Assembly: GCF_002797895.1 (NCBI RefSeq)
Contig: NZ_PGES01000001.1
Coordinates: forward strand, 2,232,001-2,296,000
Length of the DNA: 64,000 nt
From: Janthinobacterium sp. 67
GTDB lineage: Bacteria > Pseudomonadota > Gammaproteobacteria > Burkholderiales > Burkholderiaceae_D
Reading direction: 5' to 3'
Position 1 is the first letter of the stretch. Every line of letters starts with the position of its first letter. Under the pieces are notes generated by a model. The model was not told the DNA's origin. It was given only the letters and a program-made list of their open reading frames with translations, and searched no databases. Below are positions 44,541 to 53,694 of this stretch, piece after piece. Both the position numbers and the translations under genes were made by a program.

Positions 44541-45683
44541 TCAGCCCGCTTTGGTTCTACCAACAAGCGGAGATGCAGCGACTTGAGCTGGCGCAGCGGC
44601 AATAGTCGCAGCTACTGAGACGGTGAGAACGCGGCTAGGCTGATATGGGAAGCGGCTTCCCAACTTTTCAATCAGCCATGTGCACGCTAGCGACTCACTG
44701 CTCGCATTCACCGCGCCACGAACGAAGCGCTCGAATTCTTCAAAATGCGTCGCAGCATCTTCCACGCCTTCGGCACCGAGACGGTCTGTTAAGGATTCGT
44801 TTTCCTCAGCAGGATTTTTTACCCCGGCCCGAAGTGCAGCTGGAAGTTGAGCAAGTACATCAAGTAGGGCCAAGTCGTCGCGACCGGTTCGGCGTTCAAA
44901 CAGAGGAGCCGCAACGGCCATCAACAAAATGGACGCTGGACCACCGCTTGTCCATTGCCAGTCACGAAACGCTTTCAAGTAACGCACAACGCGGCAAAAT
45001 TGCTCGCCCCGCACCTTAACCTCTCCCAAGAACCAGTCCTTCACGGGGCGGGGGTCCGACTCCTTCCAGTCCTCCTCACGATGCGCGAGTAGCACGCGAT
45101 TGCTCGGCAGGCGGGTCCAAGCATCTTGTTCGGCCTGGCGCATCGCCTCCTCAACACTGTCAAATCCATAGGCATTCAGTGCCGCCTTGGTCAACGTCAA
45201 AAACTCATCATCGGGAATCGCATACAAAGGTATGTCGATATGCGCATCAGATGAAATTTCGATACGAATACAAGTAGACTTATTGGTGATAAGACGCCAA
45301 CCACGCTCCTTCACCAGCGGGACCAAGGCCTCTTGAGCCGCCGCAAAAAACAATGAACTGGCCATGCTGGGCCGCGCCGTAAGAGAAACAAAACCCAGTG
45401 GGAGATAGCACCCGTCATCCACATCGGCCTGCTGTGTTGGCTTGGCTGGGGCATTAAGAGTCCCGTACGCCCAAGAGCCTTGAGTGAAAAAGCGCGGTCG
45501 CGGCACCTCGCCGTTGTATCCGCGCTCACGCAACACACGAGGAATGCCGTCGCGCAGACAGCTCCGCACTTCAGTCTTGGCAGCTGCGATAAATGCTTTC
45601 CGCGCGGGCGACAAGTTCAGATTGTCGAGGAAGGTGACGTCATCGCCTTCAGATTTATAAAATAACGGGCTAAGATTTAACAT
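44541..45683 (-). CDS. CBASS cyclic-nucleotide synthase (CD-NTase)
   Basis: A 380-aa CD-NTase. Catalytic features are [11 protein letters not shown] (residues 69-79), the metal-binding ADVDD (D87, D89) and [12 protein letters not shown] for the third acid. It opens a type II CBASS operon and ends in KAG, a C-terminal glycine suitable for Cap2 thioester/conjugation chemistry. In Vibrio, the DncV homologue makes cGAMP that activates CapV; the product here is not known. Its promoter region is shared with the divergent capW gene. Confidence 0.9.
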   Translation of the reverse strand: MLNLSPLFYKSEGDDVTFLDNLNLSPARKAFIAAAKTEVRSCLRDGIPRVLRERGYNGEVPRPRFFTQGSWAYGTLNAPAKPTQQADVDDGCYLPLGFVSLTARPSMASSLFFAAAQEALVPLVKERGWRLITNKSTCIRIEISSDAHIDIPLYAIPDDEFLTLTKAALNAYGFDSVEEAMRQAEQDAWTRLPSNRVLLAHREEDWKESDPRPVKDWFLGEVKVRGEQFCRVVRYLKAFRDWQWTSGGPASILLMAVAAPLFERRTGRDDLALLDVLAQLPAALRAGVKNPAEENESLTDRLGAEGVEDAATHFEEFERFVRGAVNASSESLACTWLIEKLGSRFPYQPSRVLTVSVAATIAAAPAQVAASPLVGRTKAG

Positions 45684-45806
45684 ATTTGACCTATGCGAAT
45701 GCTGAAAAAGTTATCGAAAACAAAATCAGCTAGTCGGTGGCCAAAACTAGAGTAGGCAGATAGCCCACGATTGCTTGTGTGAAACCAGCTGAGTGCGAAT
45801 AAATAC

Positions 45807-45842
45807 TATACGCGTAGTAATTATACGCATATTTTCTATACG
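45807..45842. promoter_or_regulatory. Probable CapW operator: three TATACG repeats with 15-bp period
   Basis: TATACG occurs at 45807-45812, 45822-45827 and 45837-45842, exactly 15 bp apart, in the 210-bp gap between the divergent CBASS operon and the WYL-repressor gene. WYL/CapW-type repressors bind operators in such gaps. The function as an operator is inferred from position and periodicity. Confidence 0.55.
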
Positions 45843-45893
45843 AACGCTAGTAAACCGTGCCATAATTATTTTGCTTCTTAATTTGATACACTT

Positions 45894-46790
45894 ATGACAT
45901 CAGAAATCTCCGCTGCACAGCCGACTCAGACCACTTGGGGGCAAGGGCGAAGGCTTGAATTCCTCGACTTCAGGCTGCATTGGGACGGGCGTATCAATCG
46001 CAGCGCACTTACGGATTTTTTCAACATTTCTGTTCCCCAAGCCTCGCTGGATATTTCGAAATACCTAGAGTTGGCACCCGGAAATGCGGTCTATGACCGC
46101 AGTTCGAAGGTTTATCAAGCAACGGCGAACTTTCAGCCGTACTTCCCAAACAATGTGCCCGAGAGGTATCTCAACGAACTTCTGGCGATTGAGACCGACA
46201 TCATCCGTCCTGAGCAAAGTTTTATAGGGTGGCGCCCACCGGTCGCCGCGGTACCCACCCCGGTCAGGTCCGTCCCAGATAGAACACTCATCGGACTTCT
46301 ATCCGCCATCAGGGACAAGACTAAAGTCATAATTCGCTACCAGTCGATGACCACCACCGAGCCGTCAAGCCGCCTGATTTCGCCACATGCGATTGCGAAT
46401 GACGGATTCCGCTGGCACGTGCGGGCCTACTGCGACCAACGCGAAAAATTTATTGATTTCGTCATTGCACGCATTCTGGAAATTTCGGTAACGGACGTCC
46501 CCGGGGCGGATAGCGCTAACGACCAAGGATGGAATCGTGTCGTGAAGTTGGTTCTATGTGCGAACCCGGCGTTAGCCGAAGGGCATAGGCGGGTCATTGA
46601 ACTCGACTATGGAATGACTGACGGGGTAATCGAACTAAACTGTCGACAGGCGTTGCTCTACTACGCGCTCAAGCGACTCGGACTACACAAATTTGACAGC
46701 GATGTCGCTAGACCTGAGAAGCAACAAATCGCCTTGAAAAACTATGCTGAAGTGAAGAAATTTTTACCTCGGTCCGATGCTCCTCGATGA
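45894..46790 (+). CDS. capW: WYL-domain transcriptional repressor, CapW-like
   Basis: A 298-aa regulator. The N-terminal winged helix (FLDFRLHWDGRINRSALTDFF, recognition helix SVPQASLDISKYL) is followed by a WYL domain (KVIIRYQSMT, SPHAIANDGFRWHVRAYC) and a C-terminal extension. This is the CapW/BrxR architecture: repressors of CBASS or BREX operons thought to release DNA when the WYL domain binds a nucleic-acid ligand. Divergent placement next to the CBASS operon supports that target. Symbol assigned by context. Confidence 0.85.
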   Translation: MTSEISAAQPTQTTWGQGRRLEFLDFRLHWDGRINRSALTDFFNISVPQASLDISKYLELAPGNAVYDRSSKVYQATANFQPYFPNNVPERYLNELLAIETDIIRPEQSFIGWRPPVAAVPTPVRSVPDRTLIGLLSAIRDKTKVIIRYQSMTTTEPSSRLISPHAIANDGFRWHVRAYCDQREKFIDFVIARILEISVTDVPGADSANDQGWNRVVKLVLCANPALAEGHRRVIELDYGMTDGVIELNCRQALLYYALKRLGLHKFDSDVARPEKQQIALKNYAEVKKFLPRSDAPR

Positions 46791-46836
46791 ACGCAACGTC
46801 AGTGTTTTTATGTGAGGCATACGAACGAAATATATA

Positions 46837-46852
46837 AATCATATCGTTTATA
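46837..46852 (+). repeat. 16-bp inverted repeat, left copy
   Basis: AATCATATCGTTTATA; its exact reverse complement is at 48281-48296, on the other side of the gene at 46920-48146. Could be terminal repeats of a cassette or paired regulatory sites. Confidence 0.55.
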
Positions 46853-46919
46853 CTATTTGCATCTAAACCCTAGCCTCGCCCCACACAAGGCACGATTAGC
46901 TTTGTCTATAACAATTTTT

Positions 46920-48146
46920 ATGAGCACCTACAAATGGCAATTCGCCCCTCGCTTCCGCCGCAACGCATTTGGCTGGAAATCAGACACACCAATCCAGCGC
47001 ATCAAAGAGGCACTTGTTGAAATCAAGGCGGTAGCCAAGAAGGAACCATTGCTGGCCGCCGAGGGCGCCGTGCTGTTCCTGGAAAAGCTGGCGCCGGCCA
47101 TTGAACAAGTCGATAGTTCCTCGGGTGGTATCGGCAGCACCGTAAACCTTGCCATCAAAACCCTCGTGCCCATCATCGCCAAGGTGGATGTCGCTCGCGC
47201 CGTGCGGGAGAGATGGCTGGAGCGCCTGTGGAATGCAATCCAGGAAGACTCGATGCCTTACCTGGAATACCTGGGCGAATTCTGGGGCGAGCTGTGTGCG
47301 GCACCGGAAATTGCTTCCAAATGGGCCGACGACCTGGCACCAACTGTGACGACGATGTGGGACCATTGCGCGAGCACCGGGGAATATGGATACTTCAGGG
47401 GAACGACCGCATGCTTGAGCGCGCTATACGCGGCGGGTCGGCACGACGAACTGCTTGCATTGATTGCGAAGTCGGAGTACCGGCACAAGTCTTGGCATTA
47501 CAGGGTATGGGGCGCAAAGGCGCTGGCCAAGATGGGAAAGCGCGACGAAGCGATTCAATATGCTCAGGAATCCAAAGGGCTGAATGAACCACTGATAGCG
47601 ATAGCGGAGTTCTGCGAGGGTGTCTTGCTGGACGCAGGGTTTGTGGACGAGGCATACGCACGCTATGCGGTTGAGGCCACATACGCGACGACCAACCTGG
47701 CAACGTTCAAGGCCGTAGCAAAGAAGTACCCGGGCATACCAAAGGAGACCATCTTGCGTGACCTTGTTGCGAGCCAGCCAGGCCAAGAAGGCAAATGGTT
47801 TGCTGCTGCCAAGGATGCTGGTTTCTTCGAGTTAGCCATCGAACTGGCAAATAAGAGCCCGGCGGACCCTCGCACTCTAATCCGGGCAGCCAGAGATTTC
47901 GCGGTCAAGCAACCGGCCTTCGCCATGGCGGCCGGCATGACTGCCTTCACCGGCATCATGCGCGGATATGGCTACGACATCACTGGCATCGACGTGCTGG
48001 ACGCGTACGCCGCCGTAATGCTGGCGGCCGGGGCTATGGGTGTGGATGAGGCCACCGTCAAGGAAAATGTACGAGCGGCTATTACGGCGAGCGGTGTCGG
48101 CGGCATGTCCGTACAACGCGTTCTTGCTCACCAATTGGCGATGTAG
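46920..48146 (+). CDS. Hypothetical helical-repeat (TPR-like) protein
   Basis: A 408-aa, almost fully alpha-helical protein with TPR/HEAT-like rhythm (for example EYRHKSWHYRVWGAKALAK and KRDEAIQYAQESKG). No enzymatic motif is visible. The start at 46920 is chosen because the first 36 in-frame codons upstream pass through AT-rich non-coding DNA. The last third, plus 200 bp of downstream DNA, recurs in degraded form at 58038-58557. A 16-bp inverted repeat flanks the gene. Function unknown; position in a defence island suggests a defence accessory, which is only inference. Confidence 0.72.
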   Translation: MSTYKWQFAPRFRRNAFGWKSDTPIQRIKEALVEIKAVAKKEPLLAAEGAVLFLEKLAPAIEQVDSSSGGIGSTVNLAIKTLVPIIAKVDVARAVRERWLERLWNAIQEDSMPYLEYLGEFWGELCAAPEIASKWADDLAPTVTTMWDHCASTGEYGYFRGTTACLSALYAAGRHDELLALIAKSEYRHKSWHYRVWGAKALAKMGKRDEAIQYAQESKGLNEPLIAIAEFCEGVLLDAGFVDEAYARYAVEATYATTNLATFKAVAKKYPGIPKETILRDLVASQPGQEGKWFAAAKDAGFFELAIELANKSPADPRTLIRAARDFAVKQPAFAMAAGMTAFTGIMRGYGYDITGIDVLDAYAAVMLAAGAMGVDEATVKENVRAAITASGVGGMSVQRVLAHQLAM

Positions 48147-48349
48147 CCAGATGCCGCAGCGACACGGTGGCGGATTCGCCGCTCCGCCAATGCCTCCAAC
48201 AAGGAACTTTTTTGCAGCGCCGCTATGATTCGTACAGTACGAAGCATTATACGGTTTGTACGATACTTCGCCGCTTACTGTATAAACGATATGATTATTT
48301 ATATCGTTTATATTGTTAATGAACACTCCGAACAATCGGTCTAGTCTTT
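47827..48349 (+). repeat. Long imperfect direct repeat A, left copy
   Basis: The final third of the 408-aa gene and about 200 bp beyond it match 58038-58557 in the same orientation, with many point differences and small indels. The pair brackets the restriction-modification and Kiwa block. Confidence 0.85.
48281..48296 (-). repeat. 16-bp inverted repeat, right copy
   Basis: Exact reverse complement of 46837-46852. It is part of a local 9-bp dyad (AAACGATAT, 8-bp spacer, ATATCGTTT). Confidence 0.55.
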
Positions 48350-48408
48350 GAAAAAATCAGCAATAGGGCACCGCACTAATACGTGAGCCTTGAACGTCAT
48401 CTCCCCCC

Positions 48409-48693
48409 TCAGCCTTGACCACCTGTGGGCACACTCTTGACACGCGCCAAATCAACAGAGCGCCCAAGGCACGCCCCACCAAACAGGCAATAGGTAGAAA
48501 CCTCGGAGCTATCCTGCACCTCCTTTGCCTTCTCGAAAAATCGATTACCTAGCTCTTTCCACTCATCACTTTCTGTCGAGGCTGCCAGAGCCTTCAGTAA
48601 GCGAACGACCTCATCAAATGCTTTCTGAGAGACATCAGGGAAAGCTAATTTCACGACCTCTACCAGCAAATCGACATTATATTGTTGATGCAT
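48409..48693 (-). CDS. Small hypothetical helical protein
   Basis: A 94-aa protein with no recognised domain. ATG 48693 follows GGAG eight bases upstream. The sequence is helical (NVDLLVEVVKLAFPDVSQKAFDE cited in part: LVEVVKLAFPDVSQKAF) with a short C-terminal Gly/Cys segment (CLFGGACLG). Isolated between the repeat region and the hsd operon terminator; it could be an antitoxin-sized or regulatory protein, but nothing in the sequence decides this. Confidence 0.55.
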   Translation of the reverse strand: MHQQYNVDLLVEVVKLAFPDVSQKAFDEVVRLLKALAASTESDEWKELGNRFFEKAKEVQDSSEVSTYCLFGGACLGRSVDLARVKSVPTGGQG

Positions 48694-48956
48694 CGCAATT
48701 ACTCCATTAAGCAATTATAGTGCAACAACTATAACAAACAATGTTATGCACTACACAATTAAAATTGAAGACGATACTTTCTGCCTCATGCATTGATGAC
48801 CGTCCTTACAGCGCAAGTTCCGCCGAATAGCGGGGGCGCTACCAGTTCAACCAACATCAACGTGCTTCTATGGCTATAACATTACAAGGGACGGCGTGCT
48901 GGGCGCTCCGTGCTTACCCAGCTGCAATAGCGCGACCAGCGCCATAGATGAATCCA

Positions 48957-49205
48957 GCGACGGTCAAGCGCGCTGGGTAGTTGAGCGCAGCCCCGAAGGC
49001 AAAATTTTATCGAAAAAAAACCCGCCAACTTGAGGGCGGGTTGAATCCAATTCTTGGAGGAGTTGGAGGAGACAGGTTAATTATGCTGCATTGCGACATA
49101 TTTTGCCAATCATCATTTGTAATGAGACCCATCACGGATGGGAATGATACTCGAGGCTGGCGTGAATATGTTTGAGTGCCCTCAAGACCTAGCGCCGGCA
49201 TCCGA
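48957..49205 (+). repeat. Imperfect direct repeat B, left copy
   Basis: About 240 bp similar to 58580-58820 in the same orientation. Both copies contain a CCCGCC/GGCGGG hairpin followed by a purine-rich GGAGGAGTTGGAGGAGACAG segment. Confidence 0.8.
49021..49040 (-). terminator. Rho-independent terminator of the hsd operon
   Basis: Stem CCCGCC/GGCGGG with an eight-base loop. Read on the minus strand it is followed by eight Ts (49013-49020). It lies 200 bp past the hsdR stop. Confidence 0.8.
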
Positions 49206-49246
49206 CTCGAAATCAGATAAAACAGCTGTGGCCCTACCATTACAGA

Positions 49247-52200
49247 CTAAGGGCGAGCGCTCCCCGAGTTCGCGGAGCGCGCCCGTAGCGCCTCATACAA
49301 CTGCGCAGGCCCCAGCAGCGTATCCTTCAACCCGTCACGTACACGCTGCGAATCAAGCGCTTGCGTACTCATACTGGTATGGGCGTCAAGCGCATCCATG
49401 ATGGCATTGAGCAGCGCATTCGACAGGTCCGGCGAGTTAGCGAACTGCTCTTTGCTGTTATTGGCCGCCTGCTGAATCAAGGTCTCGTTCTCAAGTAGCT
49501 TACCCTTAATCACGCCATTCACGTAGACGAGCTGGTCATTGTCGGACAGCTCGCCCTCGAACAAACCGTTTACCTTTTCAATGATTTCGTTTAGATAGCT
49601 CTTCTCCTTGTCTTGGGCCGAGCCGCTGCCGGCCCCATCCATGGGAGGTAGTTTGGGCGTCTCACCTTGCCCCAGGGTAAGCGCCTGTTTACCAATATTC
49701 TTCAAGGTGTGGTGGGTCAGAGTCACCTTGGATAGGTCGACAGTGTCGCGTTCCCGACCAAACGTCAGTAATGGCAACAACAGCTTGTAAAACAAGAAGC
49801 GCTTTTCGATGTCCGTGTTACCGTAGTCGAAAATCTGAGACAGGAAGGAATACAAGCGGACGAACGCGCCCATGTCATTCTTGAACAAGAGCAGCGCCGC
49901 CATGCCATCCTTGGCCGCCTGCACGCTCTTCTCATCGTTCTGCGCCTCGGCCGCCACCTTGTTCGCCAGCGCCGCCGTGAATCGCTTCAACAGTCGGTCA
50001 GCAACCGGAGAAATCGCCGCAAATAATTGACTCTGGGTGCCTTTTGGGTCCGTCGTAACCCTGGCGACGCGGTCCACTTCGAAGTCGTCATAGTGACCGG
50101 CACTATCAAGCTTTGCGCGCAAGTCATACACCATGTGTGGGTCAGTAGTGGCCTCAAGTTCGGCCGTTTCGTAGTAGGTCTTAAAGGCTGCCAGCACTTC
50201 CGCCGCGTCGTTCACGAAGTCGAGAATGTAAGTCGTATCCTTACCTGGGGCGGCGCGATTCAAGCGAGACAGCGTCTGCACCGCCTGGATACCGCCTAGT
50301 TTCTTGTCTACATACATGCCGCACAACAGCGGCTGGTCGAAGCCGGTCTGGAACTTATTGGCCACCAACAGAAAATGGTAATTCTGCTCGCTGAAAGCAT
50401 CTCGGATATCACGTCCCTTCAGACCGGGATTAAGGTCCTTGCTATTCTCGTTTACTGGTTCGGGGAAGCTAGCTGGGTCATCAACCTCACCGGAAAAGGC
50501 CACAAGAACGCCTAGCGGATAGCCCTGCTTCTGGATATATCCAGCAATCTCTTTCTGCCAACGGACCGCCTCCTTTCGGCTGCTGACAACTATCATCGCT
50601 TTGGCACGCCCTTGCAGAAGCGGCTGTACATTCTCACGGAAGTGCTCGACGACGACCTTGACTTTCTGAGCGATGTTATACGGATGCAGTCTGACCCACT
50701 GCATGATGCCCTTCATTGCCTCGCTCTTTTCAACTTCTTTTTCGTCGTATTCCTTACCATCGTTGGCGAGCTTGAACGCGAGCTTGTAGGTCGTGTAGTT
50801 CTTCAGTACATCGAGGATGAAGCCCTCTTCGATTGCCTGACGCATCGAGTAGACGTGGAATGGCTGCGGCAGACCATCGACGCCCGTTCGGCCAAACAAC
50901 TCCATGGTTTTCGATTTTGGAGTTGCCGTGAAAGCGACATAGGTCAATCCATCTGCACCGGTCCGCGCAGCCATCTGCGCGGCGAGCAAATCCTCAGTAC
51001 CGATTTCTCCGCCATCCTGCAACTCGGCCAGCTCTTCGGCCGACAGCAATTGTTTCAATTTTGAAGCAGCCTCCCCAGTTTGTGAACTATGGGCCTCATC
51101 AGCGATGACGGCGAAAGTCTTGCCCTCTGTGCTGGATAGCTCCTGCGCCGCCTTCAAAGCGAATGGGAAGGTTTGTATCGTACAGACGATAATCTTCTTG
51201 CCGTTCTTCAGCGCCTGCGACAACTGGGCACTCTTGCTACCGTTCTCGTTGGTGATGCTCTCGACGACGCCGGTAGTGCGTTCGAAATCAAAGATAGCCT
51301 CTTTCAATTGCGAGTCCAACACAGTACGGTCAGAAACCACCAGCACGCTGTCGAATATTTTCTTATTATCTGTACCGTGTAGGTCAGCTAAGAAGTGGGC
51401 AGTCCAAGCAATCGAATTCGTCTTCCCCGACCCAGCCGAGTGCTGAATCAGGTATCGCTCACCTGCACCGTTAGCCAGAACGTCCGCCACCAATTTTCGC
51501 GTTGCATCGAGTTGATGGTAGCGCGGGAAAATCACACTGGTCAGCTGCTTCTTGTCGTTGCGCTTCCCTATTAGGTAGCGGCCCAAGATTTCCAGCCAGC
51601 TGTCTCGAGAAAAGACGTCCTCCCAAAGGTAGGACGTTGCGTAGCCATCGGGGTTCGGCGGATTACCAGCTGCTCCATGATTACCCTTATTAAAGGGCAA
51701 GAACCGAGTAGCAGCGCCGGCTAGGCGAGTCGTCATCTGCACTTCTAGCTGGCTAACGGCGAAGTGAACCAGTGCACCACCCGGGAAAGACAGCAGGGGC
51801 TCAACCATGCCACCCTTGGGTGCCGGGTCGCGGTCATAGCGATACTGGTCAACAGCGTCGTCTACGCTCTGCGTGAAGTCGGATTTCAGCTCCAACGTTG
51901 CCACCGCAATGCCGTTCACGAACAGCACCAAGTCGATGGACTCTTGTCCCTTGTTGAGAGAGTGATGCACCTGGCGAACCACACGCAACCTGTTCGCAGC
52001 ATAGTGCTGCTGGATGACAGGATTGATGGAAAGTGCCGGTTTGAACTGCACTAAGAACAATGGCTTCGCCAGGCCCAGCATTTCAACACCACGGCGTAGG
52101 ACATCCAGAGTGCCACGTTCGTTAAGGCTCTTACGTACGCGCTCCGCCAAATTCTTGGAAGTCGCAGCTCCATGAGCTTTGTTCAGGCGCTGTAAGCTGT

Positions 52201-52360
52201 CTGGTTGGGTGGCTTCGAGCCACGCCAATAGGTCCGGCATGTAGAGTGCATTCTGACGGTCGTAGTTGGCGGCATCGCCTTCTGCGAACAGCCAGCCGGT
52301 GGCCAATAGGTGTTCGCCGATAGCGGTTTCAAAGTACAGTTCCTTGTGCAGTGCAGACAT
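49247..52360 (-). CDS. hsdR: Type I restriction endonuclease subunit HsdR
   Basis: A 1,037-aa motor-nuclease. The N-terminal nuclease domain has LVLFVNGIAVATLELKSDF (Asp and ExK-type ELK), then the SF2 translocase: Walker A IQHSAGSGKTNS, DEAH box (IADEAHSSQTG), and FTATPKSKT. The C-terminal helical domain contacts HsdM. It cuts unmodified DNA after ATP-driven translocation. ATG and the hsdS stop share one base (TAATG), so hsdS and hsdR are coupled. All motifs appear intact. Confidence 0.95.
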   Translation of the reverse strand: MSALHKELYFETAIGEHLLATGWLFAEGDAANYDRQNALYMPDLLAWLEATQPDSLQRLNKAHGAATSKNLAERVRKSLNERGTLDVLRRGVEMLGLAKPLFLVQFKPALSINPVIQQHYAANRLRVVRQVHHSLNKGQESIDLVLFVNGIAVATLELKSDFTQSVDDAVDQYRYDRDPAPKGGMVEPLLSFPGGALVHFAVSQLEVQMTTRLAGAATRFLPFNKGNHGAAGNPPNPDGYATSYLWEDVFSRDSWLEILGRYLIGKRNDKKQLTSVIFPRYHQLDATRKLVADVLANGAGERYLIQHSAGSGKTNSIAWTAHFLADLHGTDNKKIFDSVLVVSDRTVLDSQLKEAIFDFERTTGVVESITNENGSKSAQLSQALKNGKKIIVCTIQTFPFALKAAQELSSTEGKTFAVIADEAHSSQTGEAASKLKQLLSAEELAELQDGGEIGTEDLLAAQMAARTGADGLTYVAFTATPKSKTMELFGRTGVDGLPQPFHVYSMRQAIEEGFILDVLKNYTTYKLAFKLANDGKEYDEKEVEKSEAMKGIMQWVRLHPYNIAQKVKVVVEHFRENVQPLLQGRAKAMIVVSSRKEAVRWQKEIAGYIQKQGYPLGVLVAFSGEVDDPASFPEPVNENSKDLNPGLKGRDIRDAFSEQNYHFLLVANKFQTGFDQPLLCGMYVDKKLGGIQAVQTLSRLNRAAPGKDTTYILDFVNDAAEVLAAFKTYYETAELEATTDPHMVYDLRAKLDSAGHYDDFEVDRVARVTTDPKGTQSQLFAAISPVADRLLKRFTAALANKVAAEAQNDEKSVQAAKDGMAALLLFKNDMGAFVRLYSFLSQIFDYGNTDIEKRFLFYKLLLPLLTFGRERDTVDLSKVTLTHHTLKNIGKQALTLGQGETPKLPPMDGAGSGSAQDKEKSYLNEIIEKVNGLFEGELSDNDQLVYVNGVIKGKLLENETLIQQAANNSKEQFANSPDLSNALLNAIMDALDAHTSMSTQALDSQRVRDGLKDTLLGPAQLYEALRARSANSGSARP

Positions 52361-53694
52361 TAGGCGGCTTTCTGTATTGTTGTTTTCTCAAGCCGACCAA
52401 CATCACGGACGTCGATTTTACCTGTCACAGCAGCCGAAATGAGAGCATTCCGACGCTCCTTCAGCAGCGCGATGCCACGCGTTGCCTCCATCGATAAAAG
52501 TTCAAGACGGCTAATTTCCGTTTTCAAGAATCGGACTATTGCAAGTTGTTCCTCAACTTGAGGAAATGGAAAACGATATCGCCGTAGCTTTTCAGCTGGC
52601 AAATGCTCGATAGTAGTTTCATTTCCACCGGCCACAAATACCCCTTGGTTAGCGGCCCAATACATCAGAAAATATGCAAATTCAGTCGTATCCTCAGAAG
52701 GTCGTATTGCTCGCAATCTATGTAGCGCCTTTTGGTAATAACACTCTTGATGCTCTGAGCCATACCAAATTGCCGAACGGCCGGGATAACTCCCCCCTTC
52801 ATTTACTAAGAGGTCGCCAGACACGAGTCTAAATTTACTTCTATCTGCCTCGTTGAAGTCCATTTGCGGAAGATTAGCCAAGTTTATATCGCCCCACTGG
52901 ACATCAAATACCCGAAGATAGGGGCGTAAGTTTTGGCCGGTTGCCTTAGCGTTATCAAGCATCTTCCCAAGTTGAACGTTATAACGATACCCCAGTGGCG
53001 ATACCGTCCAAGGTTCCGGCACCTGCCCCAACCACTCCACACCAGAGTCCTTCATCGGCGCATCTGGATTCAATCCCTTGGTCACAGCACGGGAGATGGT
53101 TGTTTGGAGCTTTTCAGCCAGCAACGTGATGAGCTTCTCCTGCGCTGAAATCAGGGCATCAATCTTGACAGTCTCTTTATCAAGAAAAGTAGCAATCGCG
53201 ACTTGTTCTTCGATATCGTTCGGAATAGCCATTGTAATATTGCGCATTTCCGAGTAATTCGTACTCCAGAGGTCTGCAACAATTCCTTTTCCGTAGCGAT
53301 AAAATTCCTCTTGGAACGCTTCACTTCGTAGAAGATGATGAATAAATGCACCGACTACATCAGGGCCTGTGCGAAGCACGGTGCTAATTAAAGATACCGA
53401 ACCATCAAGCGGGGCAAGTCCAGATGAGCCCTTGCGGTCCGACCGGCTATTAATAACAAAATCTCCCTTGCAGACCTTTTTCCTATTTTCGCCATCATCA
53501 GTCTTTGCCGCTGTTTCTAACTGAGGAACAATACCGTTTTTAGTAACCGATAAAGGTTGAAAATCTCTGTCACTCACTTTCTCGCGGCGCTCTTCGAAAA
53601 AGAACCCAAGCCTCCGGATTCGCCAATGCTCAGGGGCATCGCCAATCCATTCAACGCCACTGCTTTGGTAACTAGGGTAACGTGGCAAGCTCAT
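52360..53694 (-). CDS. hsdS: Type I restriction-modification specificity subunit HsdS
   Basis: A 444-aa two-domain specificity subunit. Each target-recognition domain is followed by a conserved helix: the first region starts [18 protein letters not shown] and ends [16 protein letters not shown], the second repeats [18 protein letters not shown] and ends [15 protein letters not shown]. The internal duplication is thus plain. The recognised bipartite DNA site cannot be deduced. It overlaps hsdM by 4 bp. Confidence 0.95.
   Translation of the reverse strand: MSLPRYPSYQSSGVEWIGDAPEHWRIRRLGFFFEERREKVSDRDFQPLSVTKNGIVPQLETAAKTDDGENRKKVCKGDFVINSRSDRKGSSGLAPLDGSVSLISTVLRTGPDVVGAFIHHLLRSEAFQEEFYRYGKGIVADLWSTNYSEMRNITMAIPNDIEEQVAIATFLDKETVKIDALISAQEKLITLLAEKLQTTISRAVTKGLNPDAPMKDSGVEWLGQVPEPWTVSPLGYRYNVQLGKMLDNAKATGQNLRPYLRVFDVQWGDINLANLPQMDFNEADRSKFRLVSGDLLVNEGGSYPGRSAIWYGSEHQECYYQKALHRLRAIRPSEDTTEFAYFLMYWAANQGVFVAGGNETTIEHLPAEKLRRYRFPFPQVEEQLAIVRFLKTEISRLELLSMEATRGIALLKERRNALISAAVTGKIDVRDVGRLEKTTIQKAA

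Larger units (their letters stand above)
48694..49246. other. Intergenic region holding repeat B and hsd terminator
   Basis: This 553-bp stretch has no credible gene. From about 48957 it carries repeat B (matched at 58580-58820) including a terminator hairpin at 49021-49040 for the hsd operon. The remainder shows nothing recognisable. Confidence 0.5.
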
